DNA of 64,000 bases from Ostrinia nubilalis (taxonomy: Eukaryota > Arthropoda > Insecta > Lepidoptera > Crambidae): positions 10,972,501 to 11,036,500 of the forward strand of contig NC_087090.1 of the NCBI RefSeq assembly GCF_963855985.1. Reading direction: 5' to 3'. The notes below the pieces were generated by a model. It had not been told where the DNA came from. It did no database searches and was given only the letters and a program-made list of their open reading frames with translations. Below are positions 24,811 through 37,300 of the stretch, piece by piece (positions within the stretch are counted from its first letter, which is position 1; the number at the start of each line of letters is the position of its first letter). A program made the position numbers and the translations under genes.

Positions 24811-25374
24811 ACAAAATAATTTGATTGGTGTATAGAAATAGAATGGAATATAAATTAGCTTGTGGTTATTATTTTGTTTAGTGAGTAGTTAATATAAAAT
24901 TTGTTCTAAATTAATTTTCATATTTCATTCTTTTTGTCGAAACTTCCAAATGATTCATTAAAAATAGAGGTGATTCTATATAGCGCTCGGTGTTCTAACC
25001 TAACCTACTATTATCTGCAATATCTTTCTGCAACCATACTATTTTCTGGAATCTTTTTGTTTTACATAAAATTCTTGTGAAAACCATGATCTTTATCTTT
25101 ACCGTCATGAAGACCACTTTTCGATAGGGTAAGTCCTTTACGCGGTGTAACCGGAAATCCGAAAAAACGCCCCTATCGGGGGCCCCCACCACATAAGCAC
25201 AACTCTGTCGAAGTCGAAAACCTAAGAGAGTTTTATGGGCAACCAATGAAGCCATTAAAGCAATAAAATCTTTTGTAGGAATTACCTATTTCCGATATGA
25301 TTCATTTTTGTGTTTAATTCTACTGGCCTACCAGTACCTACTTATTTAAAGTAGCGCCCTTAAGACCAAATAAT
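24811..25374. other. Intergenic, nothing recognised
   Basis: AT-rich, with a single moderately GC-richer patch near 25130-25240. I see no gene. Confidence 0.4.
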
Positions 25375-26098
25375 GGTCTATTCCACTTTGATCACCTGGC
25401 TTTGATGACCCAGGTGATCAAAGTCCACTTCCAGCGACAATTTAGTGTCCTTTGATCACCCACGGATATGATGCCCTGGGTGATCAAAGTGGACTCCAAT
25501 TAAATTATTATTTTAGTGTCCTTTGAACACCTACATAAAAATCACACCTCCTCTTTTATACTTAATGTACGGACAAACATTGTTTAGGTAAGTAACGCTT
25601 TAAAATATTTCATGCTGTAAAAAGAATTATAATTAAGAAAATGTTTGTACTTACAACGAGGGCTATCGTTTTTATACTTAACAGTTGGCACCCCTGGCGA
25701 TTGACAGGACCTTACTGTACAGTGGCGCCATCTTGATGAGTGCAATTGCGATAATCCTCCTACCACTTTAGCGCTCACCAGTTGATGCCACTGTCTTCGC
25801 TACTAGCAAGTGACAGGACCTTACTCTACAGTGGCGCTAACTGGTGAGCGCTAAAACGATAGCCCTCACGTGTCTATTCAGAGGAGGTGTGATTTGTATG
25901 TAGGTGATCAAAGTCAAATGACACTAAAATAATAATTTAACTGGAGTCCACTTTAGTGTCTTTTACACACACAATTTAGTGTCCTTTGATCACCCACGGA
26001 TATGATGCCTTGGGTGATCAAAGGACACTAAATTGTCGCTGGAAGTGGACTTTGATCACCTGGGTCATCAAAGCCAGGTGATCAAAGTGGAATAGACC
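25375..26098. repeat. 724-bp multi-palindrome element with GATCAAAG repeats
   Basis: Ends ggtctattccactttgatca and its reverse complement. Each arm contains further perfect palindromes built from tttgatcaccc ... gggtgatcaaa. A second element, 25658-25867, with ends gagggctatcgtttt and aaaacgatagccctc, is nested in the centre. Confidence 0.75.
25658..25867. repeat. 210-bp MITE nested inside the 25375-26098 element
   Basis: Inverted ends gagggctatcgtttt / aaaacgatagccctc. The interior has a direct repeat of gacaggaccttact followed by tacagtggcgc in each half. No coding content. Confidence 0.65.
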
Positions 26099-26878
26099 CA
26101 TAAAATGTCTTATTTTTGCATAATCGGAACTAATATAGTTCCAAAATACTGAACTGTCCTATGCATGACATTGACAGTAGGGCGCCACCGTCAATACCGG
26201 ATCGCTGGTTCCGATTTTTGCCATGTTGGAAACCATACAGGGTGTCCCGTAATGTAACGTCAAGCCGGAACTGGGTGTTGAGGCAAGTTGTGCTGGTTAT
26301 CAGAAAAATATAAAAAAAATTCTATGTGGCATATTTTAAAAATAATAGGCATTTAAAAAAAATCTAAAAATTCTACGCCAGGTGACGGTCCTTTTGCTCG
26401 TGTTGCCACAAATCTTCACTTTTTCCAAATTTTTTTTTTGTTATGTAACCCTGAATAATGCTTCTCTAAATTGTTATCAAAATTACAAAACCAGCTGCTC
26501 CAGCTTGGACGAAAAAAATACATTATTCCCAAAAAAAATTTCAAAATAAAAATTTTGCCTAGTTTAAACTGACTGTACTGAAAAAAAATTGTACTACGCG
26601 AGTATGGCAAGTGACGTCATAATTTGGCGCATTTAGTAAGGATTCCAAAATGGTATAACACTTGGTAAATTCTTGCTGTACAGTCTGTCTATAAAGTCGT
26701 GACATGAATGTTTGAGGAACTAACATTATTCATGTGTCTGGCAACACCAAAGTTCACCAAACATATGTACATCAGCTGTCATCGAGAACAAGTTGTGGAA
26801 CGATTTTCATTTTGTGGTTTTTATTGTTTGACTAATCTCCAGTAAATTATTACTCAGCTACGAAGAAAAGTATAAACA

Positions 26879-28333
26879 ATGAGTAAAGTAAATTGGAGTG
26901 CCACGCGGAAAGTGATTTTTAAAGTTTTCCAGCAATGTTCCGCGGAGTACCAAGCTGGTCAAATTTTGTGGGATTTGGATGATGTTTAAGGGCGAACAGC
27001 ATCTTTGACGGGTACGTAATCGTGTTACTGCTTGTTTATAATCTACCTAAAGTAACAAATTTACTGCATTTTGCGATTTGGTGACCAAAACAGGCATTGT
27101 TTACATAGGACATTTTTAGGTTAAATTTTCATTGTAAGTAGGATATATTGTAGTACGACCATTTCATTTGATACATCAATTCAGTCAAGTTTTCTACGAG
27201 TTTTGAATTTGAATTAATTGCTTCATATCTATATTACCCGTTCGCTTTGGCCATTGATAACTGTATGACATCACTTTCACATCAAGTTGTCTGTCTACAA
27301 AAACAATAATTTGTTGCAATATTTTTTTATGATTATGATTTAGCTCTAGATTATAATGTGAGTGCATGTGAAATGATATCTTGTTGGTAAATATTTAACA
27401 ATAAATAATATTAGTTAGGTTTTGTAGTTATTCTTTCCATCCCTTTAAAATTTGAACTTTTTTTTTCAGGAAAATCAGAGAGTACGGTTAGGCGCATAGT
27501 TAATGAAGGTTTTCAGAATAATGGAAAATTTAGAATTCCTGGGAAACACAGGCAAGGCCAACCAAAGAAAGAAATGGATAATTTTAATATTTGTGCTCTG
27601 CGCCAAAAAATAAATTTTTTTTACACGGTACAAAAAGAGGTAGGTAAATAAATTTTTTCATCTTTTGCATGTTTTTTGTTTGATGTGAGCTATATTCATT
27701 CTTCATATATGGTAACCTATATAATATTAATATAGCCTATGTTAAGCAGTTTTTTTTAGATTGTAATGATGAAATATTTTTTCAAATCGGTCCAGTAGTT
27801 TCAAAGCCAATTACACCCTCCCCCTCCCTCTTATACCCCCTTAAACCCCCATCCAAACAAACCAACAATGAAATCTTTCTTCTTAATAATATTAGTATGG
27901 ATGTATAATTTTATAAAATTTTCACTAACAAGAATCTATTTATTTTTCCACCAGGTCACAAAATGTTCGCAATCTCTAAACATCAAACAAAAGACATTTT
28001 CAAAGGAAAGCGTTACATCATAGTCCATGCTGGAAGCGAAAAGGGGTTTGTTTCAAACTGCCTCCTCATATTCACTGACAGAAATAATTTGGAAGACTAC
28101 CATTCAGAAATGAATGCGCATAACTTTACGAAGTGGATTAAAGAAAAACTAATACCAAATCTTCATGAGCCTTCCATTATAGTTATGGACCTGTACCAAG
28201 ACAATTGGTTATTTGCTTAGGCGATAATAGCAACAGTGAAGATGATGTGAGTGATGTCAGCGTTACTTATGAAGGTGGCAACGAAACTTTTCTTAACATC
28301 GAATATTTGGAATCCGATGATGAAAGTGATTAA
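26879..28333 (+). pseudogene. Decayed IS630/Tc1-mariner-type transposase
   Basis: Three coding remnants lie in order on the plus strand. First, 26879-26989 opens MSKVNWSATRKVIFKVFQQC and stops early. Second, about 27470-27640, after a good acceptor, reads a helix-turn-helix-like segment (SESTVRRIVNEGF) and a Gly/Pro linker. Third, 27963-28220 reads a DDE_3-like block with GKRYIIVHAGSEKGFVSNC, DYHSEMNAHNFTKWIKEKL and IIVMD. A following acidic tail ends at 28333. The middle of the catalytic domain and the final acidic residue region are missing, and stop codons interrupt the frame. A Helitron-like repeat appears inserted at about 27690-27905. The position inside long inverted repeats with TA duplications fits this family. 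It is inactive as seen. Confidence 0.7.
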
Positions 28334-28622
28334 TAAATGTCCTTATTAAATATGTATGATGCGTTTTTTATTATGCTGATGCAATAAAAATGCTTGGTAA
28401 AACCTTTCATAAGCATAGGTACCTATTGTATTAAAACAGAAAAAAAAATCGTCGTCTAAATTGGTTAAGGGCTGATTTTTCAATCGTCGGATAACTTTTA
28501 ACTGAAGAATAAGATTGGCACATTGACAGTTTTAGTATGGAAAATATGTCAAAATGACAAGTTTATTTATCAGTCAAAAGATATCTAAGGATAGAAAAAT
28601 CTACTCTTAACTAAATTGCCCT

Positions 28623-28739
28623 TGTCAAGGACAGAAAAAAGTATTTTATAAGAAAAGAATAAAACGTCACTTTTCCGTCAACCGAAGAAAAATATGGTTT
28701 CATTTGCTCTCTTCTAATACGAAATATTATGCAGAATCA
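28623..28739 (+). repeat. Bel/Pao left LTR
   Basis: 117 bp, bounded by tgtcaagg and atca; preceded by target duplication gccct. Confidence 0.85.
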
Positions 28740-29357
28740 TTTGGTGACCCTTAAGAAGACGCATTTTCTCATGATGGAGTCTTATTTGGCCGTGTAGTCC
28801 AGCGTCCAGCTCGAAAATCCGAAGATTCTCGGAAAATACCAATCAAGGAGGGCGGAGGACACGCGCGGCGTACCAACGGTTGTTGAATTCACAACTTCTA
28901 CGAACATTCTGCTAAACCAACGTTTGCTGTATTGGAAAACCAAATAGAAGGAAAGTCATAAAGGTATTCGAGTGGTAATTGTCTTCAAGTAAGTGGCTGG
29001 TGTTATTTTTTTACTTGGGTGTGTTATCGTAACCTACTTATTACAATTTTACCTGGTTCATAGTATTGTTTTCAATTAAATCATGGCGTCAGACTCTGAC
29101 AGCGCTTCCACAGTAATGGAGCATGATTTGTTAAGAGATCTGATAAAGAAAAGGGGGTCTGAAAAGGGCAAATTAACGTTGTTTAAAAAGTACCTAGCCA
29201 AATTGAACCCCCAGGCAATTTCAGCTGAACAGATCATAGATCTCGAGCTACGGACTGACAAGGTTAGAACAGTATTTTCAAAATTCGAAAAAATCCAGGA
29301 CAGAATTGAGACTCTCAGTACAGATATAGATAAAGAGTTAGAGGAGAGGGAATGTTT

Positions 29358-29549
29358 TGTTAGAATTATTTTAAATGAAAGAGTATTTAGATAACTTATT
29401 TTATTACGTCTTGCACAGGTCAGGTTACCATAGAGAAGAAAGAATATCCATACAAATGTCATCGAGTCTTCTAGCTGTCATTTACAATTTACAGAGTATA
29501 AAAATCAATGATCCCAACATAAAATATTATTATTTCTCAACTTTCTTCA
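29358..29549 (-). repeat. Copia 3' LTR
   Basis: 192 bp; TG..CA ends; two differences from the other LTR. The small open frame inside (29375-29605) is LTR-derived and not a gene. Confidence 0.92.
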
Positions 29550-30170
29550 CGACCCCTCGATTTAGACCTTATAAAATACAAGTATTGTTAAGTTTAAATC
29601 GCTAAATAATACAAATCAACTTATCAAATAAAGTATTAGAATCCTCATTTAAAAACAAAACTTTTACACTTTAATACACAACATTAGTTATGTTATTAGT
29701 TTTTTAACATAAACATTTAAAAAAGAAATCAAGATAAAAATCCTTTTACAAATCTTAGAAGTTAGTAACATCAAAAATCAATTTTTATGACAATTTATTA
29801 AAAGTTAAATAATAATTAAGTTTTGTTTCACACTTGTCAGCTTTGGCAACTTAATTAAATAACATTAACATTTTTCTTTTAAGTGTAAGTATAAAGTGAT
29901 AATAATATTAATTTACATATATCAGCAACATGTAGGATATTTTAGTTAAGTCTATTTTACACTATATCTTATACCCGCCTGCAATTTCAAGTTTCCGTTT
30001 AAGCAAGTTTTAAACTAAAGTACAAATTTTTATTCAATCTACAATTCGGACTTGAAATTGACACATTTTTATTACTGGTCATACTACAAACGTCAAATGT
30101 CATGTGTTGAAATGTCAGTGATTGTCAACTGTCAAACAAAAAATAACCTAAATTAAAAAAATAAAACCTC

Positions 30171-33100
30171 TTACTTGATCAAATTTTCCCTAAACTTCTG
30201 AAACTTTTCACGACACAAGGGTTTTGTCATGATGTCCGCGATATTTTCATCTGTCGACACATATTTCACTTGTAATAACTTCTTATTTACGATGTCTTTT
30301 ATAAAATGCACTTTAATGTCAATGTGTTTCGATCGTTTAGTGTTTTCATAGTTCGATATCATTTTAATTGCACTACTATTGTCCACAAACAACACAACAC
30401 TGCATTCATTGAATTCACTGGCGAGTCCTCGGATGTACAGGAGCTCAGCAGCGCATAGTGCTGCGGCGACATACTCCGCCTCGGCAGTTGACAAGGCGAC
30501 AGCAGGTTGCTTCTTGGATGCCCACGAGATGAGGTTGTTCCCATGGAACACTGCCATGCCACTCGTGCTCTTTCGATCGGACTTGTCTCCTGCCCAATCT
30601 GCATCTGAAAAAGCTGAAATATTATTGGCATCATTTCTGGTATAAGTCAGTTTAAGATCCTTGGTGCCTTTTAAGTATTTGAGCACTCTCTTTGCTGCTC
30701 TCCACAGTTCTTCAGTGTGTTTATCCAAGTATCTACTGAGATAACTTGTGGCATAGATTATATCGGGCCGTGTCATCATTGACAGGTAAGTAAGTCCTCC
30801 AATTAATTCTCTATAAGGTACTGTATTAATAATCTTGTTTTCTGTTTCAGGTTGGAAGTTACTTGTCATTGGTGTAGAAACTGCATTACAATCAGCCATA
30901 TGAAAATTTTGTAACAATTTGTCAATAAACTTTTCTTGTGATAATGTTAATGTGTTTTCATTTCTCTCTATGTCAATAGCTAGGAAACTTTTTACATAAC
31001 CCATGTCTTTGGCTTTAAATTGGGATTTTAGTTTCTGTACAGTTGTTTCTATTGTCTTTGAGTCTCCAATTATTAAAATATCATCTACAAATATAACAAG
31101 CCATATGCCATTTCCAGTATATAAACACACATCATATTTAGATCGCTTCATTTCTATGGACTCACAAAATTTGTTTATTGTTTCATTCCAACAACGTGGT
31201 GCTTCTTTAAGTCCGTATAAGGCTTTTTGTAATTTTAGTACTTTTCCATTTTTAATATTCATCCCTTCAGGAACTTTTATATATACTTCTGCTGTTGATT
31301 CCAACTCTCCATTTAAGAATGCAGATGGTATATCAAGCTGTCGTATTTCCCAATTGTTTGTCATAGCTTGTGACAGCATTAATCTTATAGTTGTTGTCTT
31401 TGCAACTGGAGAATATAACTCCGAAGTGTTTGCATCAGCTTGAAACCCTTTTGCGACTAACCTCGCCTTTTTAGTTCCATCCTGTTTTGTGCGAAAAACC
31501 CATTTGGTTTCGATAGCCTTTTTTCCTTCAGGTAAGTCACTTTCTGTCCATACTTGTAGATCTTGTAGAGACTTAAATTCTTTATTAATTGCATTTTCCC
31601 AATCTTTGTCTTTAATGGCTTCTTTATATGTGTTTGGACTTTCTATACTACTTAAGCAATATGCCATATACAACTCATAGTCGTCAAGATGTTTTGGTGT
31701 AACTCTAGGTCTTATTGGCCTCTCTGATTCTTCATCACAATTGTTTTCTTCATTAATATTTTCTTCCTGTTCTTTCATATTCATTTCTTCAACATTTACT
31801 TCTTCATTAGTATTAATTTTCATATCATTTTCTTCTTCATTACTCTTATTTATAATCATGTTTTTCTTTTCAGTTTTTCCTTCCATAACATTTTCATCTT
31901 CATTACTGGTAATTATTATTTTATGTTCATTTATATTTTCACTGTCATTTTCATTCTTCCTGTAGTGTATGTCTGTTTCATCAAATGTAACATCAGTAGC
32001 AACAACTATTTTATTTTCTTCATAATCCCATAGTTTATACCCAGATCCACAATATCCAACCATAATCATCTGTTTAGCTCTTGGTTCCAATTTCTTTGGT
32101 TTTGGTAAAGTTACACACCAAGCTTTGCTCCCAAAAACTCTCAATTTTTCTAAATTATTTTTACCATACCATAACATAGATGGTGTCTTCCCATTTAGTG
32201 CAGTAGTTGGACTCCGGTTTAATTCATAAGCTGAACTGAATAAAGCTTCACCCCATAGTTCTTTTGGTAATTTTGTTTCAATTAATTTGGTCCTCACTTT
32301 GTTTAATAATGTTCTATTCATCCTCTCCGAGGTACCATTCTGTTGGGGGGTGTAGGGAGTTGTATACTCTATTTCTATTCCTTTATTCATACAATAATTC
32401 TTGAGCATATTCGAACTGAATTCTCCTCCATTGTCTAGTCTCAGCCTTTTTGTTTTCTTCCCAAACTGTGTTTTTATATATTTTATAAAATTTATTAAAT
32501 TACTTTCTGCTTCACTTTTTCTTCTTAACAGTTTAACCACAGTGTAATGACTAAAATCATCTATTAATACTTGAAAGTAATTATGACCATGTAAAGTTGT
32601 AGGTTCTACTGGACCACAGACGTCTGAATGAATAAGATCTCCTATTTGCTTACTATGTCTCGACTTTGAATTATGAAAACTTCTTCGAGTACTTTTTCCT
32701 TCTATACAAGTTGTACACTTTTTGTTAGGTACAGGTAAATTCAATGTTCTCAAATCATCATAATTAATGTGTCCCAACCTTTTATGCCAAATATCATTTC
32801 CATTTTCTTTTGAAATGTGAGCACTATTTATTACAATTTCCAAATCTAGAGTGTATATGTTACTCATTTTTGTGCCACTCAAGTATATATCACCTTTTCT
32901 TAATGTTACATTTTCTTGATCAAAGATTACTTGAAATCCTTTTCTTGTTATGTTGTTTATTGATAATAAATTATGGGACAAGTTCTCTACTAGTAATGCT
33001 TCCAATTCTATTTCTATGTCTTGATATTTTGTGTTTAATTTGCCTTTTTTCTTCGCTGTTAAAGTTTCTCCATTTGCTATTTGTATTTTAATTGGGTGTT

Positions 33101-33998
33101 TTAATTCTTGTATGTCTGTCATAAATTTTTCATTCTCCATAGCTACCATATGATTACTGGCTCCTGAATCTAAAATGAATTTATTTAATTTCTCCACAGT
33201 ACACATGGCTAGAAATGCTAACTTTTGTCTATTATTTTGTGGTGTTCTGCCTCTGTATCTTGGACCTTGGCCCCTGGTCATGGTTCGGCCTCTTCCTCTA
33301 TAGTTTCCAAATGAATTTCTGTAGTTCTGATTCGAATTTGTATAACAATTAACGGCTTTGTGCCCTTTCTTTCCACATTTAAAACATGCCATAAAGTTAA
33401 TTTCATGTATAGTTTCTTTGCCTTTTAATTTTAATTCCGCATCCAGCAGTCTTGATTTCACAAAGTCTAGGTTTAACTCTTTGTCCACAGTCATGGTTTC
33501 CAGCGTTGTTATTACTGTTTCATACACATCCGGTAAAGTTAATAAAAGATGGGCCACCCTGTCCGTTTCCTCCATGTTATGTCCGGCAGCCTCCATGTCA
33601 CTAATCACAGTGTCAAATGCCAGAAAGTGGTCTTGTAGATTTTGGTTATCTGTACATTTTAGTGATAATAATTTCTTCTTTAGATATAATTTATTAAATA
33701 CAGATTTTCTTTCGAAAATTTCTTCTAATTTTAGTAACATTTCGGATGCAGTTTGCGCCTTTTTAATGATATCTATATATTTATCTGATACGCATTGCAC
33801 AATTATTGACCGCGCCTTGGCGTCCTCAATCTGGAACGCTGTGATCTTTTTGTCGTCCTTTTCGTTCAATATGTCAAAATTAATTGCTTGGACTACACCT
33901 CTCTCTTCGAGTAGAGTTTTTATACGAAATTTCCAATGGGAAAAGTTCAATTTATCGGTCAGTTGAGGCATTAATAAATTTGTTGAGCCGGTAGCCAT
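30171..33998 (-). CDS. Copia gag-pol polyprotein, intact
   Basis: 1275 residues in one frame. In order: gag with a CCHC zinc knuckle CFKCGKKGHKAVNC (about residue 203), aspartic protease DSGASNHM (about 276), integrase with its His/Cys zinc site (HKRLGHI ... CTTC) and core motifs SDVCGP, RLDNGGEF (about 519) and PQQNGTSERMNRT, then reverse transcriptase with QLDIPSAFLNGELE and FVDDILIIG (about 969), and RNase H ending in STAEAEYVAAA. This order (integrase before reverse transcriptase) defines Copia. I see no stop or frameshift. A highly acidic, Asn/Glu-rich spacer lies between integrase and reverse transcriptase (about residues 675-760). About 620 bp of untranslated sequence separates the stop from the 3' LTR. 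Confidence 0.95.
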   Translation of the reverse strand: MATGSTNLLMPQLTDKLNFSHWKFRIKTLLEERGVVQAINFDILNEKDDKKITAFQIEDAKARSIIVQCVSDKYIDIIKKAQTASEMLLKLEEIFERKSVFNKLYLKKKLLSLKCTDNQNLQDHFLAFDTVISDMEAAGHNMEETDRVAHLLLTLPDVYETVITTLETMTVDKELNLDFVKSRLLDAELKLKGKETIHEINFMACFKCGKKGHKAVNCYTNSNQNYRNSFGNYRGRGRTMTRGQGPRYRGRTPQNNRQKLAFLAMCTVEKLNKFILDSGASNHMVAMENEKFMTDIQELKHPIKIQIANGETLTAKKKGKLNTKYQDIEIELEALLVENLSHNLLSINNITRKGFQVIFDQENVTLRKGDIYLSGTKMSNIYTLDLEIVINSAHISKENGNDIWHKRLGHINYDDLRTLNLPVPNKKCTTCIEGKSTRRSFHNSKSRHSKQIGDLIHSDVCGPVEPTTLHGHNYFQVLIDDFSHYTVVKLLRRKSEAESNLINFIKYIKTQFGKKTKRLRLDNGGEFSSNMLKNYCMNKGIEIEYTTPYTPQQNGTSERMNRTLLNKVRTKLIETKLPKELWGEALFSSAYELNRSPTTALNGKTPSMLWYGKNNLEKLRVFGSKAWCVTLPKPKKLEPRAKQMIMVGYCGSGYKLWDYEENKIVVATDVTFDETDIHYRKNENDSENINEHKIIITSNEDENVMEGKTEKKNMIINKSNEEENDMKINTNEEVNVEEMNMKEQEENINEENNCDEESERPIRPRVTPKHLDDYELYMAYCLSSIESPNTYKEAIKDKDWENAINKEFKSLQDLQVWTESDLPEGKKAIETKWVFRTKQDGTKKARLVAKGFQADANTSELYSPVAKTTTIRLMLSQAMTNNWEIRQLDIPSAFLNGELESTAEVYIKVPEGMNIKNGKVLKLQKALYGLKEAPRCWNETINKFCESIEMKRSKYDVCLYTGNGIWLVIFVDDILIIGDSKTIETTVQKLKSQFKAKDMGYVKSFLAIDIERNENTLTLSQEKFIDKLLQNFHMADCNAVSTPMTSNFQPETENKIINTVPYRELIGGLTYLSMMTRPDIIYATSYLSRYLDKHTEELWRAAKRVLKYLKGTKDLKLTYTRNDANNISAFSDADWAGDKSDRKSTSGMAVFHGNNLISWASKKQPAVALSTAEAEYVAAALCAAELLYIRGLASEFNECSVVLFVDNSSAIKMISNYENTKRSKHIDIKVHFIKDIVNKKLLQVKYVSTDENIADIMTKPLCREKFQKFRENLIK

Positions 33999-34140
33999 CT
34001 TTAAGTTCGACTTGATAGTAACTAAGAAAAGACGCTCCTGGAAAATGTGAGAACTAACGCTTCCCTACGGCCTGTGCCATCTGGCTTAATAGCAAATTAC
34101 ACTCTTTATCACTTTTATAATCTAATATCAGCCCATAACC

Positions 34141-34332
34141 TGTTATAATTATTTTAAATGAAAGAGTATTTAGTTAACTTATTTTATTACGTCTTGCACA
34201 GGTCAGGTTACCATAGAGAAGAAAGAATATCCATACAAATGTCATCGAGTCTTCTAGCTGTCATTTACAATTTACAGAGTATAAAAATCAATGATCCCAA
34301 CATAAAATATTATTATTTCTCAACTTTCTTCA
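34141..34332 (-). repeat. Copia 5' LTR
   Basis: 192 bp, TG..CA ends, followed on the minus strand by the primer-binding site ggttatgggc. Confidence 0.92.
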
Positions 34333-37300
34333 TGTTTTGAGAACTCCTACTACGAGTCAGTGGCTAGGGCAAAGAATTACCTAAACCAAAATAAACCCAA
34401 TAATGCTTCATCCAATTCAAACCAGGACAATAATGCTTCTCAAATTTTTCCAGATTCAAATGCAATTAAATATCCTGATATTTCCTTGCCAAGCTTTTCA
34501 GGCAATATCACGCAATGGATTGAATTCAGAGACACCTTTGATGCGCTTGTTAACAAGACAAGTTTGAAATCCATTCAGAAGTTTAAATACCTGCGTGGTT
34601 GCTTGAAGGGTAGTGCGCTGGAGGTTGTGAGCTCATTGGAGTATTCCGAGGAGAGCTATGCTATAGCTTGGCAGCTTTTGTGTGAGCGCTACAATAATCC
34701 AAAAGTGTTAGTATATAACCATCTAAGAGCTCTTATTAACATTAGCAATGTTCCCACTAATTCCAATTCTTTAAGAGATTTAGCTGACAACATATCTAAG
34801 CACATGCGAACGCTGAAATCACTCAACATTTGTACTGATGGTTGGGATCTATTAGTAATTTTTCTCTTGTCTGCTAAGCTTGAAGCGCACATGCAACGTA
34901 AATGGGAGGAAAAAAGTGTTTCACGTGATTTACCTACGTTACAGGAATTTAAGTCGTTTTTGCGTACTCAAGCTGACCTTCAAGAGACACTGGACCAGGC
35001 AGGTACCGGTTCCAGTGAACAGCCTTCCACCTCGGCGCGGAAGGTCATGCTGGCCACGTCCTCTCCTGGCTCTCAGAGTAAGGTACCACCTAACAACAAT
35101 ACCAGTCGTAATCAATGTCCTAATTGCAAAGAGAGTCACTACATCAACCAATGCTCAAAGTTCTTGGCTCTGAAAGTACCGTCACGCATCCAATTGATTA
35201 AGAAATTAGGCCTTTGTCTTAACTGCTTAGGTTCAAACCATATCTTACCAAATTGCAAATCTTCGAACTGTCGAACCTGTAAACGAAAGCACCACACTTT
35301 ATTACATATTACTCAAAATGACACTCCACAACCGAGTACGTTACCACAGCCACAGTTATCAACTATGTATAACCCAGAACCTATTCGTACCAATGCTGAA
35401 TCTCAATCAGTAAACTTATTTACAAACCAACAAATAACCAACACCACTTTAGGCACGGTTGATAACAATTTACCAATTCAACACAAAGCGATTTTGCTTT
35501 CTACTGCGCAAATAACTGTTGTAGATATCAATAACCAATTACATACAATGCGAGCCTTGTTGGACTCAGGTTCACAGTCAAACTATATTACCCAAAGTGC
35601 ATTTAATAAATTAAATTTAAAGGCACAAAAATTAGATATGGAGGTCATTGGGTTTAATGAAAATGTAACCAAAATTAACCAATTGTGCAACCTAAAAGTA
35701 AACTCAATGGACAATACATTCTCTACCAATTTGTCTTGCTTTATTGTACCTAACATTTGTAGTTTGCCTTCGTACTTACCAAGTGCGCAGGGTCTAAATA
35801 TACCTAAACGAATTAATCTTGCAGACGCCTCATTCTATAAAGGGGGTGAAATCGATATCATCATCGGTGCTGAACTATTCTACCAACTACTATGCATTGG
35901 CCAACACTGTCTCGGAGACGGTTTACCAATTTTACAAAGAACTCGATTAGGTTGGGTGGTTTCAGGCTGCGTCTCTGTAGTAAACAAACCCTTACAAGTA
36001 AGATGCAATTTCACTCTTAATTCAAATAATTTTTTGAGAGACTGTGACCAGATATTGAAATCTCCAAATGATGATACCACATATTGTGAAAATGTCTTTG
36101 CGACACACACAAGAACAGCTGATGGTAATTTCACTGTCAAAATGCCCCTTCAGGAGCCTGTCACAAGTCTCGGGTCATCTCTACCAATTGCATACAAACG
36201 ATTTCGATCACTAGAATCTAAATTTGAGAAAAATCCAGAGTTTAAAGATAAATATGTAGAGTTCATGGACGATTTTATAAATGCAGGGCATATGATTGAG
36301 AAAACAACCTCTGAGCCTTGTAATTACCTACCTCACCACGCAGTCTTGAACCCTCAAAAAACAACAACACCTTTGCGAGTAGTTATTGATGCATCCTGTA
36401 AAACCAGTAGTGGAAAGTCTTTGAATGACATACAACACAAGGGTACAATGGACCAAGATAGTTTGGATAATATTTTGATACGATTTCGAAAACACAAATA
36501 TGTTATTAGTGCAGATATAAAAAAAATGTATAGGAACATATTTATTGACCCAACACAACAGCACTTACAATGTGTATTTTGGCGTGATAACCCAAACAAG
36601 CCACTTCTGACATACCAATTAACTACGCTTAGTTTTGGCTTGAAATGTGCGCCATACTTGGCTACTCGATGTTTGAAACAACTCGCAGACGAGAACAAAA
36701 AGTCATTTCCAATAGCTTCTTCTGTTATAATTTCAGACTTTTATATGGATGATTTGATTCATGGTCAGGACGACGACCTGGAGTTAGCCAAAACAGCCGT
36801 TCAAATAGATAACATTTTGAAAGGCGCAAACTTTCACCTAAGAAAATGGAAGTCCAACTCAGAAACTGTAGTGGACCATATTAGAAACTCTACTCATGCA
36901 TCTACCGATAATAACGAATTAACTTCGCTAGGGTCAGGTACACATAAAGTATTAGGACTCGCGTGGTCAAATGATGACGATAGCATACGGTATAAGTTAC
37001 AAGTAGAACCAGTACCAACCGACTTAACCAAAAGAAAGGTTTTATCTATAGCCTCTGCCATTTTCGACCCTTTGGGTCTGTTAGGACCCTTAATAATAAT
37101 TGCGAAATGTTTCATACAACGTTTATGGAAAATTAAAATTAACTGGGATGAAAATCTACCTAACGAGTTTTGTTATGAATGGGAATCATTTTATAACAAA
37201 TTAAATTATGTAAACTCAATAGTTATTCCGCGACTTGTCCTTATCAGTGATTACATTAAGGCGGAGCTGCACGGATTCTGTGACAGTTCATTGACAGCTT

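Larger units (their letters stand above)
29358..34332 (-). mobile_element. Copia LTR retrotransposon, nested in the Bel/Pao gag frame
   Basis: 192-bp LTRs at 29358-29549 and 34141-34332 differ at only two positions by eye. Target duplication tgttt occurs at 29353-29357 and 34333-34337. On the minus strand the 5' LTR is followed immediately by ggttatgggc, which matches the Copia-type primer site (internal initiator Met tRNA). A purine-rich tract (gaggggtcg) precedes the 3' LTR. One long polyprotein frame is intact, so this is a young and possibly complete copy. Confidence 0.95.

Noticed and set aside
29375..29605. Short open frames shared by 29375-29605 and 34158-34340
   Set aside because: They lie in the two Copia LTRs; their similarity reflects LTR identity, not a gene family.
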